Shown: piece after piece, positions 27,760-37,469 of the stretch | Position numbering within the stretch: the stretch's first letter is position 1 | Layout of the letters: each line of letters starts with the position of its first letter | From: Lentibacillus sp. CBA3610 | Lineage (GTDB): Bacteria > Bacillota > Bacilli > Bacillales > Amphibacillaceae | Assembly (NCBI RefSeq): GCF_013373365.1 | Contig: NZ_CP035925.1 | Span: 310,001-374,000 of the forward strand | Direction of reading: 5' to 3' | Length of the DNA stretch: 64,000 nucleotides | The notes under the pieces: model-generated | Database searches by the model: none | Seen by the model: the letters and a program-made list of their open reading frames with translations, nothing else | What the model was told of the DNA's origin: nothing | Made by a program: the position numbers and the translations under genes

Positions 27760-28185
27760 TTAAAATGCTTCATTAATTTCTTTTGCGATTTGCTGCAAAT
27801 CATCTTGTGAATAATCATCAGTATGCACCTGCCAGTTAAATGAGAAACCGTCATCCTCGCCATAACGTGGCAGAAGGTGAATATGTAAATGGAATACTGA
27901 CTGATCAGCGAGCTTTTCATTGTTATTCAACAAGTTCATTCCAGCCGGCTGATATGCTTTTTTGATTGCATTAGCGATGGTCGGGATACGTTCAAATAGC
28001 TTGCTTGCAACTTCTGGTGGTGTTTCATAAATATTTTTTGTATGCGTCTTCGGGATAACCAAAGTGTGCCCTTTCGTTACTTGGCTGATATCCAGGAATG
28101 CGTAAACAGCTTCATCTTCATAAACTTTTGCTGATGGAAGTTCACCATCAATAATTTTGCAAAAAATGCAATCTTCATGAGCCAT
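27760..28185 (-). CDS. hit: HIT family protein (Hit)
   Basis: A 141-residue histidine-triad hydrolase with the zinc-type N-terminus CIFCKI and catalytic HLHIHLLPRY (residues about 98-107). HIT proteins hydrolyse AMP-linked nucleotides; the B. subtilis protein has no firmly known substrate. ATG 28185 is eight bases after AGGAG; the GTG at 28194 is inside the spacer. Divergent from ecsAB, as in B. subtilis. Confidence 0.93.
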   Translation of the reverse strand: MAHEDCIFCKIIDGELPSAKVYEDEAVYAFLDISQVTKGHTLVIPKTHTKNIYETPPEVASKLFERIPTIANAIKKAYQPAGMNLLNNNEKLADQSVFHLHIHLLPRYGEDDGFSFNWQVHTDDYSQDDLQQIAKEINEAF

Positions 28186-28194
28186 ACCAATCAC

Positions 28195-28794
28195 TCCTAT
28201 ACGTGTTTACATTCATTGTATATAGAAATGGGGTGGAAAGTAAAGCCAGGAGCATAAGTATCCTGTAAAGAAAAATTGAAATTAATTGTGGGGAAAAATC
28301 ACCAAAAATAAAAACAGGTCAGGCTCACGTTTTAAGTGAACCTGCCTGCTGTGTGAAGCAAGAGGATGACAAAACATCTAACGTTGGGGACTTTGTAATT
28401 TTAGTTAAACCGCATATTGCTTTTTAACGCGATTACAAAAACCGGTTTGTCAGCATCCCAAATCATTGGGGTGATCTGGCAAAAGGGTTTAAAGCATTAG
28501 ATGGTCAAATACAGATCGGTGCTTTAGCATCAATAGACGCGTGTTGATCTATATCTTGTCAATCACCTAATTATCGATCGCAAACACCTCATTTGTGTCT
28601 AAGACGTAATTACATGATTTTGTTCATCCTCTTAACTTCATTTCCTAGTCTGTAACGGCGAGTCATTTTTTATACAATTTTTGATTATAATTTCGTGTGA
28701 TAGCGGAAAGTTCCCATTTATAAAGAGAACTATAGGTCATTTCACTGAATCAATATGACTGTGCAAGGTGCTTCGTTTTATGGTGATGTTTAAT
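28195..28794. other. Long intergenic region between hit and ecsA
   Basis: A minus-strand terminator-like hairpin (AGGCTCAC/GTGAACCT, 28321-28344, with T tail on the minus strand) lacks a gene in front of it. At 28431-28547 a plus-strand frame without start reads RDYKNRFVSIPNHWGDLAKG and then KALDGQIQIGALASIDAC before a stop, which looks like a coding remnant I cannot identify. Nothing else seen. Confidence 0.35.
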
Positions 28795-28870
28795 ACGGAA
28801 ATCGGCTTACTCGCCGATTTCTGCCAATCCGACCTCTGGTATCTGAAAAAACGTGTCAGCGTTTTTTCTT
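28795..28870 (+). repeat. REP-B copy upstream of ecsA
   Basis: GAAATCGGC/GCCGATTTC hairpin, CCAATCCGACCTCTGGTATC, then AAAAAACG/CGTTTTTT hairpin (eight perfect pairs). Ends about 95 bases before the ecsA start, same orientation. Confidence 0.82.
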
Positions 28871-28964
28871 ACGGCTGTTGTCGAATTCGGGCGATGAGTT
28901 TACTTTGGCTTCACGTCTTAAACATGGTAAAATTTTAAATAAGTGAAAATTGGGAGGAACGCTT

Positions 28965-29709
28965 GTGGAACCTTTGTTACATATAGATGATTTGTATGGT
29001 GGTTATACGCACAAAAATGTGCTGCACGGTATTTCGTTTGATGTTTTTCCAGGTGAGATTGTCGGCCTTATCGGATTGAATGGCGCCGGAAAAAGTACAA
29101 CAATTAAACACGTTATCGGACTGATGCAAGCCAAGAAAGGTACGGTTGCAGTAAATGGGAAAACATTTGAAAATAATCCGGATACGTATCGAAAACAGAT
29201 CGGATATATTCCGGAGATGCCGATATTATATGATGAGTTGACACTGTATGAGCATCTCCGTCTGACGGCGATGGCTTATGATATTTCAGAGGAAGCATTT
29301 GAAAAAAGGCTTCCGCCGCTGCTCAAAGAATTTCGGATGGATAAACGGCTTAAGTGGTTTCCAACACATTTTTCCAAAGGGATGCGGCAAAAGGTTATGA
29401 TTATGTGTGCATTTTTGATCGAACCACCGCTATACATTGTGGACGAGCCATTTGTTGGCCTTGATCCGCTTGGGATAAAATCATATTTAGAGCGCATGGA
29501 TGATATGAAGGCGGGCGGATCAGGCGTTTTAATGTCTACCCATATTCTTGCGACAGCTGAGCGCAATTGTGATCGATTTGTCATTTTACATGAAAGGTCA
29601 AATCCGGGCAGTAGGTACATTGGAAGAACTGCGGAAGAACTTTGATATGCCTGATGCAACCCTTGATGATTTATATGTGGAATTGACGAAGGAAGATAGC
29701 CATGTTTGA
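28965..29709 (+). CDS. ecsA: ABC transporter ATPase EcsA (one frameshift)
   Basis: An EcsA ATPase: Walker A GLNGAGKST, signature FSKGMRQK, Walker B LYIVDEPFVGLDP, H-loop STHI. EcsAB affects protein secretion, sporulation, competence and intramembrane proteolysis by RasP in B. subtilis. GTG 28965 is the start, six bases after GGGAGGA. The frame breaks after VILHE: an extra A in the run 29593-29595 sends it to an early stop at 29645; removing one A restores GQIRAVGTLEELRKNF and the stop at 29709, giving 247 residues, exactly the B. subtilis length, and the usual overlap with ecsB. Confidence 0.9.
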
Positions 29710-30917
29710 CGCGCATAAGTTTTTTAAACAGCGCTTTGCTGCTCATATAAAGGAGACAAGCCGTTATCTGCGCTATATTTTTAATGGGCATATTGCTTTT
29801 GCGATGCTGTTTTTTATTTCAGCGGGGGCGTATTATTATCAGCAGTGGCTTGAGGGACTTCCGGAAGATTTTCCGACAGCATTGATTATTGGCGTGACAT
29901 TTGGTCTTCTGGTCAGTTACAGTCCCGCCAGAACCCTTTTGAAAGAGCCGGATTTGGTATTTCTGATTGCCGCGGAGAATAAAATGTGGCCTTATTTCAG
30001 AAACGGACTGGTCTATAGCTTTGTTATTCAACTTTATATTATCCTGCTTGCCGGCGCCGCGTTTGGTCCGCTTTATTTTGAATCTTATCCGGACCGTGCG
30101 GGGAATGTTTATTTATTGACACTGCTGGTTGTTCTGATATTTAAAGCGGGTAATTTGATCGCCAACTGGTGGATACTTAAAATCAGGGAGCCCGGATTGC
30201 GCGGGATTGATCAGACTGTACGGGTATTGCTCAATTTAGCTGTGTTTTATTTTATTGTTCAAGGTGAAATGGTCTGGGCCGGCGTTACGACTGTTTTGTT
30301 TACGCTCGTATTTTTATACGATCTGAATGTTTCCCGAAAACAGCCGGGTATCATTTGGGATCTTCTGGTGGAAAAAGATCGAAACCGGATGCAGACGTTT
30401 TACCGTATTGCTAACATGTTCACGGATGTGCCGCACTTGAAAAATCGGGTAAAAAGCAGACATTGGCTTGTATCGCTCATCAGCAGGGTGCCATTTGCCA
30501 ATAAACATACGTTTGATTATTTGTACCGCATTTCCTTTGTCCGCAGTGGAGATTATTTGGGAATGTATGTCAGACTTATCGTAATTGGTGGGTTATTCAT
30601 CTATTTTATCCCAAACATATGGATGAAATTACTTTTTGCATTGCTGTTTTTGTACATGAGCGTCTTTCAGATGATGACATTGTACCATCATCACCGGACT
30701 GTCATGTGGCTTGATTTGTATCCGATTGCTATTGAGGTAAGACAAAGATCATTGTTTAAGCTGCTGTTTCAGCTGACACTGATTCAAACCATCATTTTTG
30801 CATTGCTGTTCACAGGGATGCAGGAGTGGATTTGGTATGGCAGTCGTACTCGTGGGTGGTACGCTGTTTAATTATTTGTTTATTCAAGGTTATGTGAAGA
30901 AAAAGATAGAGGGGTAA
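29702..30917 (+). CDS. ecsB: ABC transporter permease EcsB (one frameshift)
   Basis: The membrane partner of EcsA with about nine or ten hydrophobic segments. The frame from ATG 29702 stops at 30871 after an uncharacteristic tail (WYGSRTRGWYAV). A neighbouring frame gives SGFGMAVVLVGGTLFNYLF and IQGYVKKKIEG to a stop at 30917, the proper last helix and basic end of EcsB. One indel between about 30815 and 30830 explains this; the full product would have 404 residues (408 in B. subtilis). ecsC is absent, and a terminator follows. Confidence 0.85.
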
Positions 30918-30920
30918 ACA

Positions 30921-30952
30921 AACGGCTGATCTTTTCTGAGATCAGCCGTTTT
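30921..30952. terminator. Terminator between ecsB and yhaA
   Basis: AACGGCTGATCT and AGATCAGCCGTT pair around TTTCTG, followed by TT on the plus side. It lies between convergent genes. Confidence 0.85.
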
Positions 30953-30960
30953 CACGCTGG

Positions 30961-32128
30961 TTAATTCTGATATTCAAAATAGGCTGAGATAAGGGTTTTG
31001 GCTGCAACGGGCAATGCACGCTCATCGATATCAAATTTCGGATGGTGGTGCGGGATACGTGCTTCCGTCTTTCTGTGCTCCGGTGAAAAAGTATGCACCA
31101 GGCTTTTTGAGCGTGTAATAAGCAAAATCCTCGCCGCCCATAACCGGTCTGACAACCTCAGTTGTATGAATTTCGTCAACCTCACTGCCTGCCTTCATGA
31201 CAAGTTCCGCTTCTTCAGCATGGTTAACCAATGGTGGATAGCCTTTTACATAATCGAACGTGTAAGAAGCACTGTTGGTGACACAGACACCTTGAATAAC
31301 TTTTTCCATTTCTTCAATAATTTGATCTTGAATATCCGGGTTTAAGAATCTTACGGTGCCGACTAATCTTGCTGTATCAGCAATGACGTTAAATGTCGTC
31401 CCTGCTTCAAAAAGACCAATTGTCACGACTGCTGTTTCCAAGGGATCCAGCCGTCTGCTTACAATTTGCTGCAGCTGCGATACGACTTCAGAACCGAGTA
31501 CAATGGCATCTTTTGTTTCATGCGGGTATGCACCATGGCCGCCCTGCCCCTGAATGTTAACTTCAAAACGGTCTGTTCCTGCCATGAAAACATCTTTTGT
31601 TGTTTGCAGCACACCAAATGGGGTAGTGGCCCATAGATGTGTTCCGAAAACAGCATCGACATGGTCAAGCGCACCGGATTCTACAATCGGTTTTGCCCCG
31701 CCTGGTGCATATTCCTCTGCGTGCTGATGGACAAATACAATGGTGCCAGGCAAATCATCCTGGAAAGAATTCATCGTTTTAGCGAGTGTCAGCAGTGAGG
31801 CAGTATGACCGTCATGGCCGCATGCATGCATAACACCCGCCACTTTTGATTTATAGGGAACTTCTTTTTCATCCTGGATCGGCAGTGCATCAAAGTCAGC
31901 CCTGAGTGCAACGGTTTTGCCCGGTTTGCCGCCTTTTAACGTGGCAATCACACCATTGCCGCCGACATTTTTTTGATATGGAATCCCCAGATTGTCGTAA
32001 AAGTCAGCGATATATTGTGCTGTCTTCGTTTCCTGAAAAGACAGTTCCGGATATTGGTGCAAATAGCGCCGGATTTCAACCATTTCAGGGTACAGTTCAT
32101 CAAGCTGTTTATGTATAGCTTGTAACAA
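30961..32128 (-). CDS. yhaA: M20 family amidohydrolase YhaA (one frameshift)
   Basis: A zinc amidohydrolase of the M20D type (N-acyl amino acid or aminoacyl deacetylases): HACGHDGHTA binds metal, with HQHAEE and GTHLW. TTG 32128 is the start, five bases after AAGGAGG. The frame runs to an early stop at 31031 after STYPAPP; an extra G in the GGG at 31052-31054 accounts for it, and the other frame restores HHHPKFDIDERAL, the conserved C-terminal metal-ligand region, ending at 30961. Full length 388 residues (B. subtilis YhaA 396). Confidence 0.88.
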
Positions 32129-32234
32129 CGAAAGACCTCCTTTAACTTGAACATTTTCTAACTATTATAACATTTTTTGAGATAGCCGTGTTGGTTTGAA
32201 TGTATAAAGGTTCAACATCGGCAAGGCGGGAGAC

Positions 32235-32293
32235 AGACGGAAAAGAGCAGGGAAATCAGCAGAAGAAGAGAAATATCAGCAGAAGGGAAGGCG
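32235..32293 (+). repeat. TR20 remnant (about three units)
   Basis: Two clear copies and a partial copy of the 20-base unit seen in the arrays at 41.0 and 42.6 kb (ATCAGCAGAAGAAGAGAAAT, then ATCAGCAGAAGGGAAGG). Confidence 0.7.
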
Positions 32294-32370
32294 TCCTAAC
32301 AAAAGAATGGAAGATTTTCATGGAGGGGTGTGCACATATGCTGACTCCCGGTTATTCCTCAAAGACAGAA

Positions 32371-32408
32371 AAAAGACTATTCCAATCTAAATGCAGGAAC
32401 AGTCTTTT
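32371..32408 (+). terminator. Orphan terminator-like hairpin
   Basis: AAAAGACTATTCC and GGAACAGTCTTTT with a 12-base loop. There is no convincing gene in front of it. Confidence 0.4.
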
Positions 32409-32436
32409 AACCATAACATTTTGATTTATCCAGTAC

Positions 32437-32501
32437 TGTCCGATTCTGTTCAACTAACATTCTGCAGAGAAAACCACTCTGCAGAATGAAGTTTCACTTT
32501 A
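32437..32501 (-). repeat. REP-A copy, proximal hairpin, with changed arms
   Basis: CATTCTGCAGAG, AAAACCA, CTCTGCAGAATG: a perfect 12-base stem whose sequence differs on both sides from the neighbouring copy. Confidence 0.82.
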
Positions 32502-32621
32502 CCCCGCATATAAAGGACAGTATACCGCCAAAGAACGGCGGCTGACTGTCCTTAAATGTCCGATTCGGCTCAACTAACATTCAGTGAAGAAAACCGCTTC
32601 ACTGAATGAAGTTTCACTTTA
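32502..32621 (-). repeat. REP-A copy, both hairpins
   Basis: Distal hairpin GGACAGT ... ACTGTCC with inner CCGCC/GGCGG; proximal hairpin CATTCAGTGAAG, AAAACCG, CTTCACTGAATG (12 perfect pairs). It adjoins the stop codon of the ferritin-like gene and is head-to-tail with the previous copy. Confidence 0.85.
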
Positions 32622-33054
32622 TTGCACTCTTGGATCTGTGAGGAGGCGTTGAATTTCTTCTTTATGGCCTGTTTCATCTGCAATAAAGTCTTCAAGTTTC
32701 ACGACCAGTTCAGTGTGGCCTAATTGTTCAGCCTGTTGTTTGCGTTCTTCATACCGGTTAATCGTTTCAATTTCAGCTTCCAGGGTAGCTTCCAGCAAAT
32801 CTTTGACCTCTGTCGGTTGTGGAACACCAGCGGATTCTGTAGTCGGTGTTCCGCCTAATGATTTGATTTTTTCGGATAGATAGAGTGCATGACCCATTTC
32901 GTCGTTGATTTCTTCTTCAAAAAAAGGCTTTAACGCTGAACGGTACAATCCCGAAACGACTGAGGCGCTATAGGTGTATTGAATCGCTGCAGCATATTCA
33001 TTGGGACAAATCGAGATTTAATCCGTCAACCAGATTTTTGGAGATTTGTTCCAT
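32619..33054 (-). CDS. Ferritin-like (bacterioferritin/DUF) protein, one frameshift
   Basis: Read as one gene it gives a 144-residue four-helix ferritin-like protein with two ExxH-type metal helices (EINDEMGHALYLSEKI; EDFIADETGHKEEIQ). ATG 33054 opens MEQISKNLVDGLNLDLSQ and stops; an extra G in GGG 33003-33005 is the cause, and the next frame goes on NEYAAAIQYTYSASVVSGLYRSALK. Relatives are small Dps/bacterioferritin-like proteins thought to handle iron or oxidative stress. A REP-A element stands at its 3' end. Confidence 0.75.
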
Positions 33055-33225
33055 ATATCCCAACCTTTCTATTATAATAGAGCACATAATTTATTCCCTG
33101 GTTTATTATTTGAAAAACATAAAAGTATAAAGGTTTCACGTTTTCCGGAACTTTAAAAATGGGAAAAAATTATGCCTGTTATGGCAGAATCAAATAGGGT
33201 AGGATGGAAGTGGGAGGTTTTGAAC

Positions 33226-33347
33226 GTGATAAATAAACGCAATTCTATCATATTGCTGTTATTATCGCTGGTCGGATTTTATTTTTAACATGCCTGATTT
33301 ATTTGTATGAATGGCTACAGTCGTTGAGGGGGGACTCTTCGTCTTAA
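33226..33347 (+). CDS. Possible small membrane protein, frameshifted
   Basis: GGGAGG, eight bases, GTG 33226 opens INKRNSIILLLLSLVG, then a stop at 33288. One indel near 33272-33276 joins it to RILFLTCLIYLYEWLQSLRG in another frame, ending at 33347: about 40 residues with one membrane helix. No relative recognised. Confidence 0.3.
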
Positions 33348-33471
33348 AGCTGATATGAGAAGTTTTATATTTTAAAAACGTTTCAAAAAAGCTATCAGCA
33401 GACGTCTTTTTTGATTTTTTGATGCGTTTACTTGTATAATACATTAAGAAATAAAATGAGAGGACGACCAT

Positions 33472-33897
33472 ATGGAAAACACAAAAACAAATGAAACATT
33501 GCTTATGGTCATATGGACTCAGTCACTTATAGCTACATTGGGGAGCTTGTTTTTTTCGGAAATAATGGGCTACGTACCGTGTGAACTGTGCTGGATACAG
33601 CGGATTTTCATGTATCCGTTAGTGATTATTTACGGGACCGCCCTGATTAAAAAAGATATGTCGATTGCATTGCCGGGCTTAATATTAAGCGGAATCGGAA
33701 TGTTTGTTTCCATTTATCATTATTTGGTGCAAAAAATAGCTGCGTTACAGAATGCCGGTGATGCGTGTGGCGTTGTTCCATGTAATACGGAATATGTGAA
33801 CTATTTCGGCTTTGTGACCATTCCTTTTTTGGCGGGTATAGCATTTATGATTATAGTCGTATTGCATATTATGATATTAAAATGGGGGAGAAATTAA
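33472..33897 (+). CDS. bdbC: Thiol-disulfide oxidoreductase BdbC (DsbB-like)
   Basis: A 141-residue membrane protein with four helices, the DsbB/BdbC layout. First Cys pair in PCELCWIQR after helix 2, second pair in CGVVPC between helices 3 and 4. It passes electrons from a thiol oxidase to menaquinone, so that exported proteins gain disulfides. GAGAGGAC before ATG 33472. It is four bases from the thioredoxin-like gene, its likely partner; ComK-dependent competence proteins are typical clients. Confidence 0.9.
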   Translation: MENTKTNETLLMVIWTQSLIATLGSLFFSEIMGYVPCELCWIQRIFMYPLVIIYGTALIKKDMSIALPGLILSGIGMFVSIYHYLVQKIAALQNAGDACGVVPCNTEYVNYFGFVTIPFLAGIAFMIIVVLHIMILKWGRN

Positions 33898-33900
33898 TCT

Positions 33901-34404
33901 ATGCGAAAGAAAATGCTGCTAATTATCGGTTCGATTGTTGTGCTGTTTGCTGCTCTTTATTTTGTGATTGATTATAAAAACCAGCAAGCGATTGGCGATA
34001 ATGAAAATCCATACGGTAAAGACGACTTGCATCAGGCAACGGTTGATCAGCTGGATGATGAGAACTACCAGAATCAGATTTTGCCGGATGAATTGGAATC
34101 ACTGCTGAACGATGGCGAGGATATGGTTGTTTATTTCTATGATCCGACATGCCATCACTGTCAGGAGTTAACACCAAGATTGGTTCCAATTGCTGAAGAA
34201 ATGGGTGTTGATATGAAAAAACTGAACCTGCTGGAATTCGAGAGCGCTTGGGGACAGTATGGTATCCAAAGCACACCGACACTCGTTTACTTTGAAAATG
34301 GTGAAGAAGTTGATCGGGTTAATGGCGCGCAGCAGAATGAATTATTCAGAGCCTTTTTCAATGAATATGTCGTTAATGATACAGACAATGAACAAGCAAG
34401 CTAG
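33901..34404 (+). CDS. Membrane-anchored thioredoxin-fold protein (CHHC)
   Basis: A 167-residue protein: N-terminal membrane anchor (LLIIGSIVVLFAALYFVI), then a thioredoxin domain with active site DPTCHHCQEL (Cys about 81 and 84) and cis-Pro in STPTLVYF. It faces the outside and probably works as the oxidase or disulfide carrier fed by BdbC directly upstream. Not a typical DsbA (no inserted helical domain). GGGGAG is about ten bases before ATG 33901. A terminator overlaps its stop. Confidence 0.85.
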   Translation: MRKKMLLIIGSIVVLFAALYFVIDYKNQQAIGDNENPYGKDDLHQATVDQLDDENYQNQILPDELESLLNDGEDMVVYFYDPTCHHCQELTPRLVPIAEEMGVDMKKLNLLEFESAWGQYGIQSTPTLVYFENGEEVDRVNGAQQNELFRAFFNEYVVNDTDNEQAS

Positions 34405-34432
34405 GGAGGTCATCCCGGCTTGCTTGGTTTTT
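34393..34432 (+). terminator. bdbC operon terminator
   Basis: CAAGCAAGC and GCTTGCTTG pair, with inner GGGA/TCCC, then TTTTT. The left arm includes the last sense codons and stop. Confidence 0.85.
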
Positions 34433-34484
34433 ATAAATGTAAAGTTGTCCATGAATCAATGATCCATCAAATGGGGTATGTTTT

Positions 34485-34988
34485 TTATTCTTCAAATTCA
34501 ACCATATGGTAGCTGTTCACGAAAGGTCTGTCCAAAAAGTAGGCAGGCAGTTTCACGTCGCTGCTGTCTTGATGTGCTTTGTTTAAATTGATCCGAGTTT
34601 TTCCAGTTTTCAAAAGTCGGCTTCTGAAGCCCATTGCGTCATGACGATATAAGTGTTTTCCTTGTTTTGGTCTTAATAAGCGGAATGCCTGAAATCCTGG
34701 CATTGATTCAACACTTTGCTGACGCTGTTTGAATTTATTCTCAAACGTTGCTTTTAGCTTCATCAGCTACCGGATGTTATTATGACCGATAAAGCCATTT
34801 TTCCCCGAATCTGGCCATTTTCAGTAATGATTCAAAACCCCTTCCGGGAGCAAAGATGTTTTTCTTGTTTCCTTCATAATAAACAGTGTGTTTGAGCTTG
34901 CCTGCATAAAATAAAAATCAATATCCGGATGCTTATCCGGGAGCTTGCTCAAGAAGTCGAGTGTTCCATTTGTCATGTAGGCATTCAT
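34485..34988 (-). pseudogene. hmoB: HmoB (YhgC) heme-degrading monooxygenase, frame-disrupted
   Basis: Pieces of an HmoB-like protein lie in several frames of the minus strand: MNAYMTNGTLDFLSKLPDKH from ATG 34988, then VYYEGNKKN, ATFENKFKQRQQSVESMPGF, RLLRPK, a TQWASEADF-like stretch, and the C-terminal RPFVNSYHMVEF. At least four shifts are needed. B. subtilis HmoB is an antibiotic-biosynthesis-monooxygenase-fold enzyme that opens heme, and its gene also stands next to pbpF. Either decayed or badly sequenced. Confidence 0.75.
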
Positions 34989-35185
34989 ATCTTTCACCCC
35001 AATTTATTGCTTTTCTCTCAGTTTAACATACCCGTTCCGTCTGAGTGTTACTCTTTTACCACTTCTTAGCAAGCTGTTCCCTTGTGAACCACTATTTAGA
35101 ACAATTATCATATAACATTGTGTATTATTCTTTCGTCACTGCAAAAATTGTCGTATACTATTACTTGAGGTGAATTTATTACACG

Positions 35186-37315
35186 ATGAAGAAACTAAAA
35201 TGGCTGTTGCTTTCATTTGTCTTTGTTCTGGCATTGGGAGCAATCGGATATGGTGTTATTTTATTCGGTGGTGCGTTGATTGTTGATGAAGAAGGACTGA
35301 CTCTTGATGTCACAACAACAATCGAAACAAGTGATGGAACGGTCATCGGAAAATTATATGAAGAGAATCGCATACCAATCGCGCTTGAAGCTATTCCTGA
35401 GCATGTCCAGGAAGCTTTTATAGCTGTAGAGGACAGGCGTTTCTATGATCATTCAGGCGTTGATTTTATCTCGGTGGTCCGTGCCGTTTATCGAGACATT
35501 ATTGCTATGGCTAAAGTGGAAGGTGCCAGTACAATAACCCAGCAGCTGGCCAAAAATCTATTTCTGACGAATGATAAAACATGGCTGCGCAAAACGAAAG
35601 AGGTTATGGCTGCGATTCATTTGGAGCGCAATTTATCAAAAAATGAAATACTTGAATTGTATTTAAACGAAATCTATTTTGGACAAGGTGTATATGGGCT
35701 TGAAGCTGCTTCCCAAAAGTTTTTTAACAAATCAGCTGAAGATTTGACACTTTCTGAGGGGACTCTCTTGGCAGGGATGGCAAAAGCTCCGAATGGCTAT
35801 TCACCGATTGACCATCCTGAAAAAGCAGAGAACCGGAGAAATGTCGTGTTGCAAGTAATGGAGGATACAGGCAATATCTCTGCAGAGGAACGATTAGAGG
35901 CACAAGGCAAAACGCTTGGTCTGGATGTGCAGGAATATGAACCAAAACCGTGGGCTGCGAGTTATATTGATCTTGTTTTGAAAGAAGCAGAGGATAAGTA
36001 CCATATATCAGTCGATGAACTGCAGCGCGGTGGCTATCGGTTAGAAGTTAACATTAATCCCCGCATCCAACAAATTGCCTATGATAAATTTCAGAATGAG
36101 GATTATTTCCCGGGTAATACCGAGGGTGCTGAGGGTGCCTTTGTGATGCTGGAACAAAATTCGGGAAAGGTTGCTGCTGCACTTGGCGGCAGAGATTACA
36201 AAATAGGTGATTTGAATCGTGTGATGGTAAAGCGTCAGCCAGGTTCAACCATAAAGCCTGTTGCTGTGTATGGTCCTGCCATGATGCAGGAAGCCTACCA
36301 GCCCTATACACTGATTCCCGATCAGGAAATGGAGATTGATGGCTATACGACCACGAACTATGATGATCAGTATAACGGAGCAGTCACCATTTATGACGCG
36401 CTGGTGGAGTCGAAAAATGCGCCAACAGTATGGCTTTTGAATGACATAGGCATCCCTTATGCAAAGGATTATTTAAATAAATTAAATTTGCCGGTTGAGG
36501 ATGAAGGTCTGGCTATAGGTTTAGGCGGGTTGTCAGAAGGTTTAACACCTTTGCAAATGGCAGAAAGTTACCGGCCGTTTGCAAATGGTGGTAAAACAAT
36601 CGAGGCGTTGACAATCGATCAAATCTATAATCGGGAAGATGAGGTTATTCATGAAGGAGAAACAAATACTGCTGATGTCTTCAGTCCGCAAGTAGCCTGG
36701 AACATGACAACCATATTGTCGGATGCTGTCACAGAAGGTACAGGGGGTGCAGGTGATTATACAAAAGCATTGGCAGGTAAGACGGGCACCACCCAGCATC
36801 CGCATGTTGATGGTGTGGCGAAAGATGCCTGGTTTATAGGGTTTACGCCGGAATATGTGAGTGCTGCATGGATAGGCTATGATACATCAGATGAAAATCA
36901 TTATTTAACAGCTGGAAGTGAGATGCCGACCCGGCTGACAAAGAATATTTTATCGGAAATTGATAAACAAAAATCACTCGCATCATCATTTGATAAGCCG
37001 AAAAATGTTACGGCATTGCCGGAACCGATTGACCTTCCCGAAAATATAACATTGCATGGAAGTTATTCGTTTGCCGGCTTTTCCCTGTTCAACGGAAAAC
37101 TTGAATGGACCGAGGCAGAAGATGATCGGATTGTTTATCGCATTTATCGGGAAGAAGAAGGCATTGATGAGCGGATAGGTGAAGTGGAAGGAGAGAATGA
37201 ATTTACAATTGACCGCCTCCAAATATTCGGTTCATCCAGTTATTATGTTGTACCATACGACCCACTGACTAAGTTAGAGGGACAGAGGTCAAATACGGTT
37301 GAACTTCCCACGTAA
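35186..37315 (+). CDS. pbpF: Class A penicillin-binding protein PbpF-like
   Basis: A 709-residue bifunctional peptidoglycan synthase: one N-terminal membrane anchor (residues 5-28), a GT51 glycosyltransferase domain (EDRRFYDHSGVD, STITQQLAKNL), a transpeptidase domain with SxxK in PGSTIKP, SxN-like SKN and KTGTT, then a C-terminal fibronectin-like segment. Position next to hemEHY matches B. subtilis pbpF, which is made partly in the forespore. GAGGTG lies 13 bases before ATG 35186, a long spacer. Acts on the outer face of the membrane. Confidence 0.92.
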   Translation: MKKLKWLLLSFVFVLALGAIGYGVILFGGALIVDEEGLTLDVTTTIETSDGTVIGKLYEENRIPIALEAIPEHVQEAFIAVEDRRFYDHSGVDFISVVRAVYRDIIAMAKVEGASTITQQLAKNLFLTNDKTWLRKTKEVMAAIHLERNLSKNEILELYLNEIYFGQGVYGLEAASQKFFNKSAEDLTLSEGTLLAGMAKAPNGYSPIDHPEKAENRRNVVLQVMEDTGNISAEERLEAQGKTLGLDVQEYEPKPWAASYIDLVLKEAEDKYHISVDELQRGGYRLEVNINPRIQQIAYDKFQNEDYFPGNTEGAEGAFVMLEQNSGKVAAALGGRDYKIGDLNRVMVKRQPGSTIKPVAVYGPAMMQEAYQPYTLIPDQEMEIDGYTTTNYDDQYNGAVTIYDALVESKNAPTVWLLNDIGIPYAKDYLNKLNLPVEDEGLAIGLGGLSEGLTPLQMAESYRPFANGGKTIEALTIDQIYNREDEVIHEGETNTADVFSPQVAWNMTTILSDAVTEGTGGAGDYTKALAGKTGTTQHPHVDGVAKDAWFIGFTPEYVSAAWIGYDTSDENHYLTAGSEMPTRLTKNILSEIDKQKSLASSFDKPKNVTALPEPIDLPENITLHGSYSFAGFSLFNGKLEWTEAEDDRIVYRIYREEEGIDERIGEVEGENEFTIDRLQIFGSSSYYVVPYDPLTKLEGQRSNTVELPT

Positions 37316-37469
37316 TGTCAATGCTTGAATTAAACGGAAATTGATGGAATCACATTGTAATTGAGACAAATTGATGACAATCGCTAATGGTTTCTATACA
37401 ACGGAAATGAAATTCGCTATAGTAAAGAAGAGACTAATACGATAGAAGTTGGAATAAAGGGTGAAGTAA

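Noticed and set aside
34485..34763. Separate 92-residue protein
   Set aside because: It is a piece of the hmoB remnant; other pieces lie upstream in other frames.
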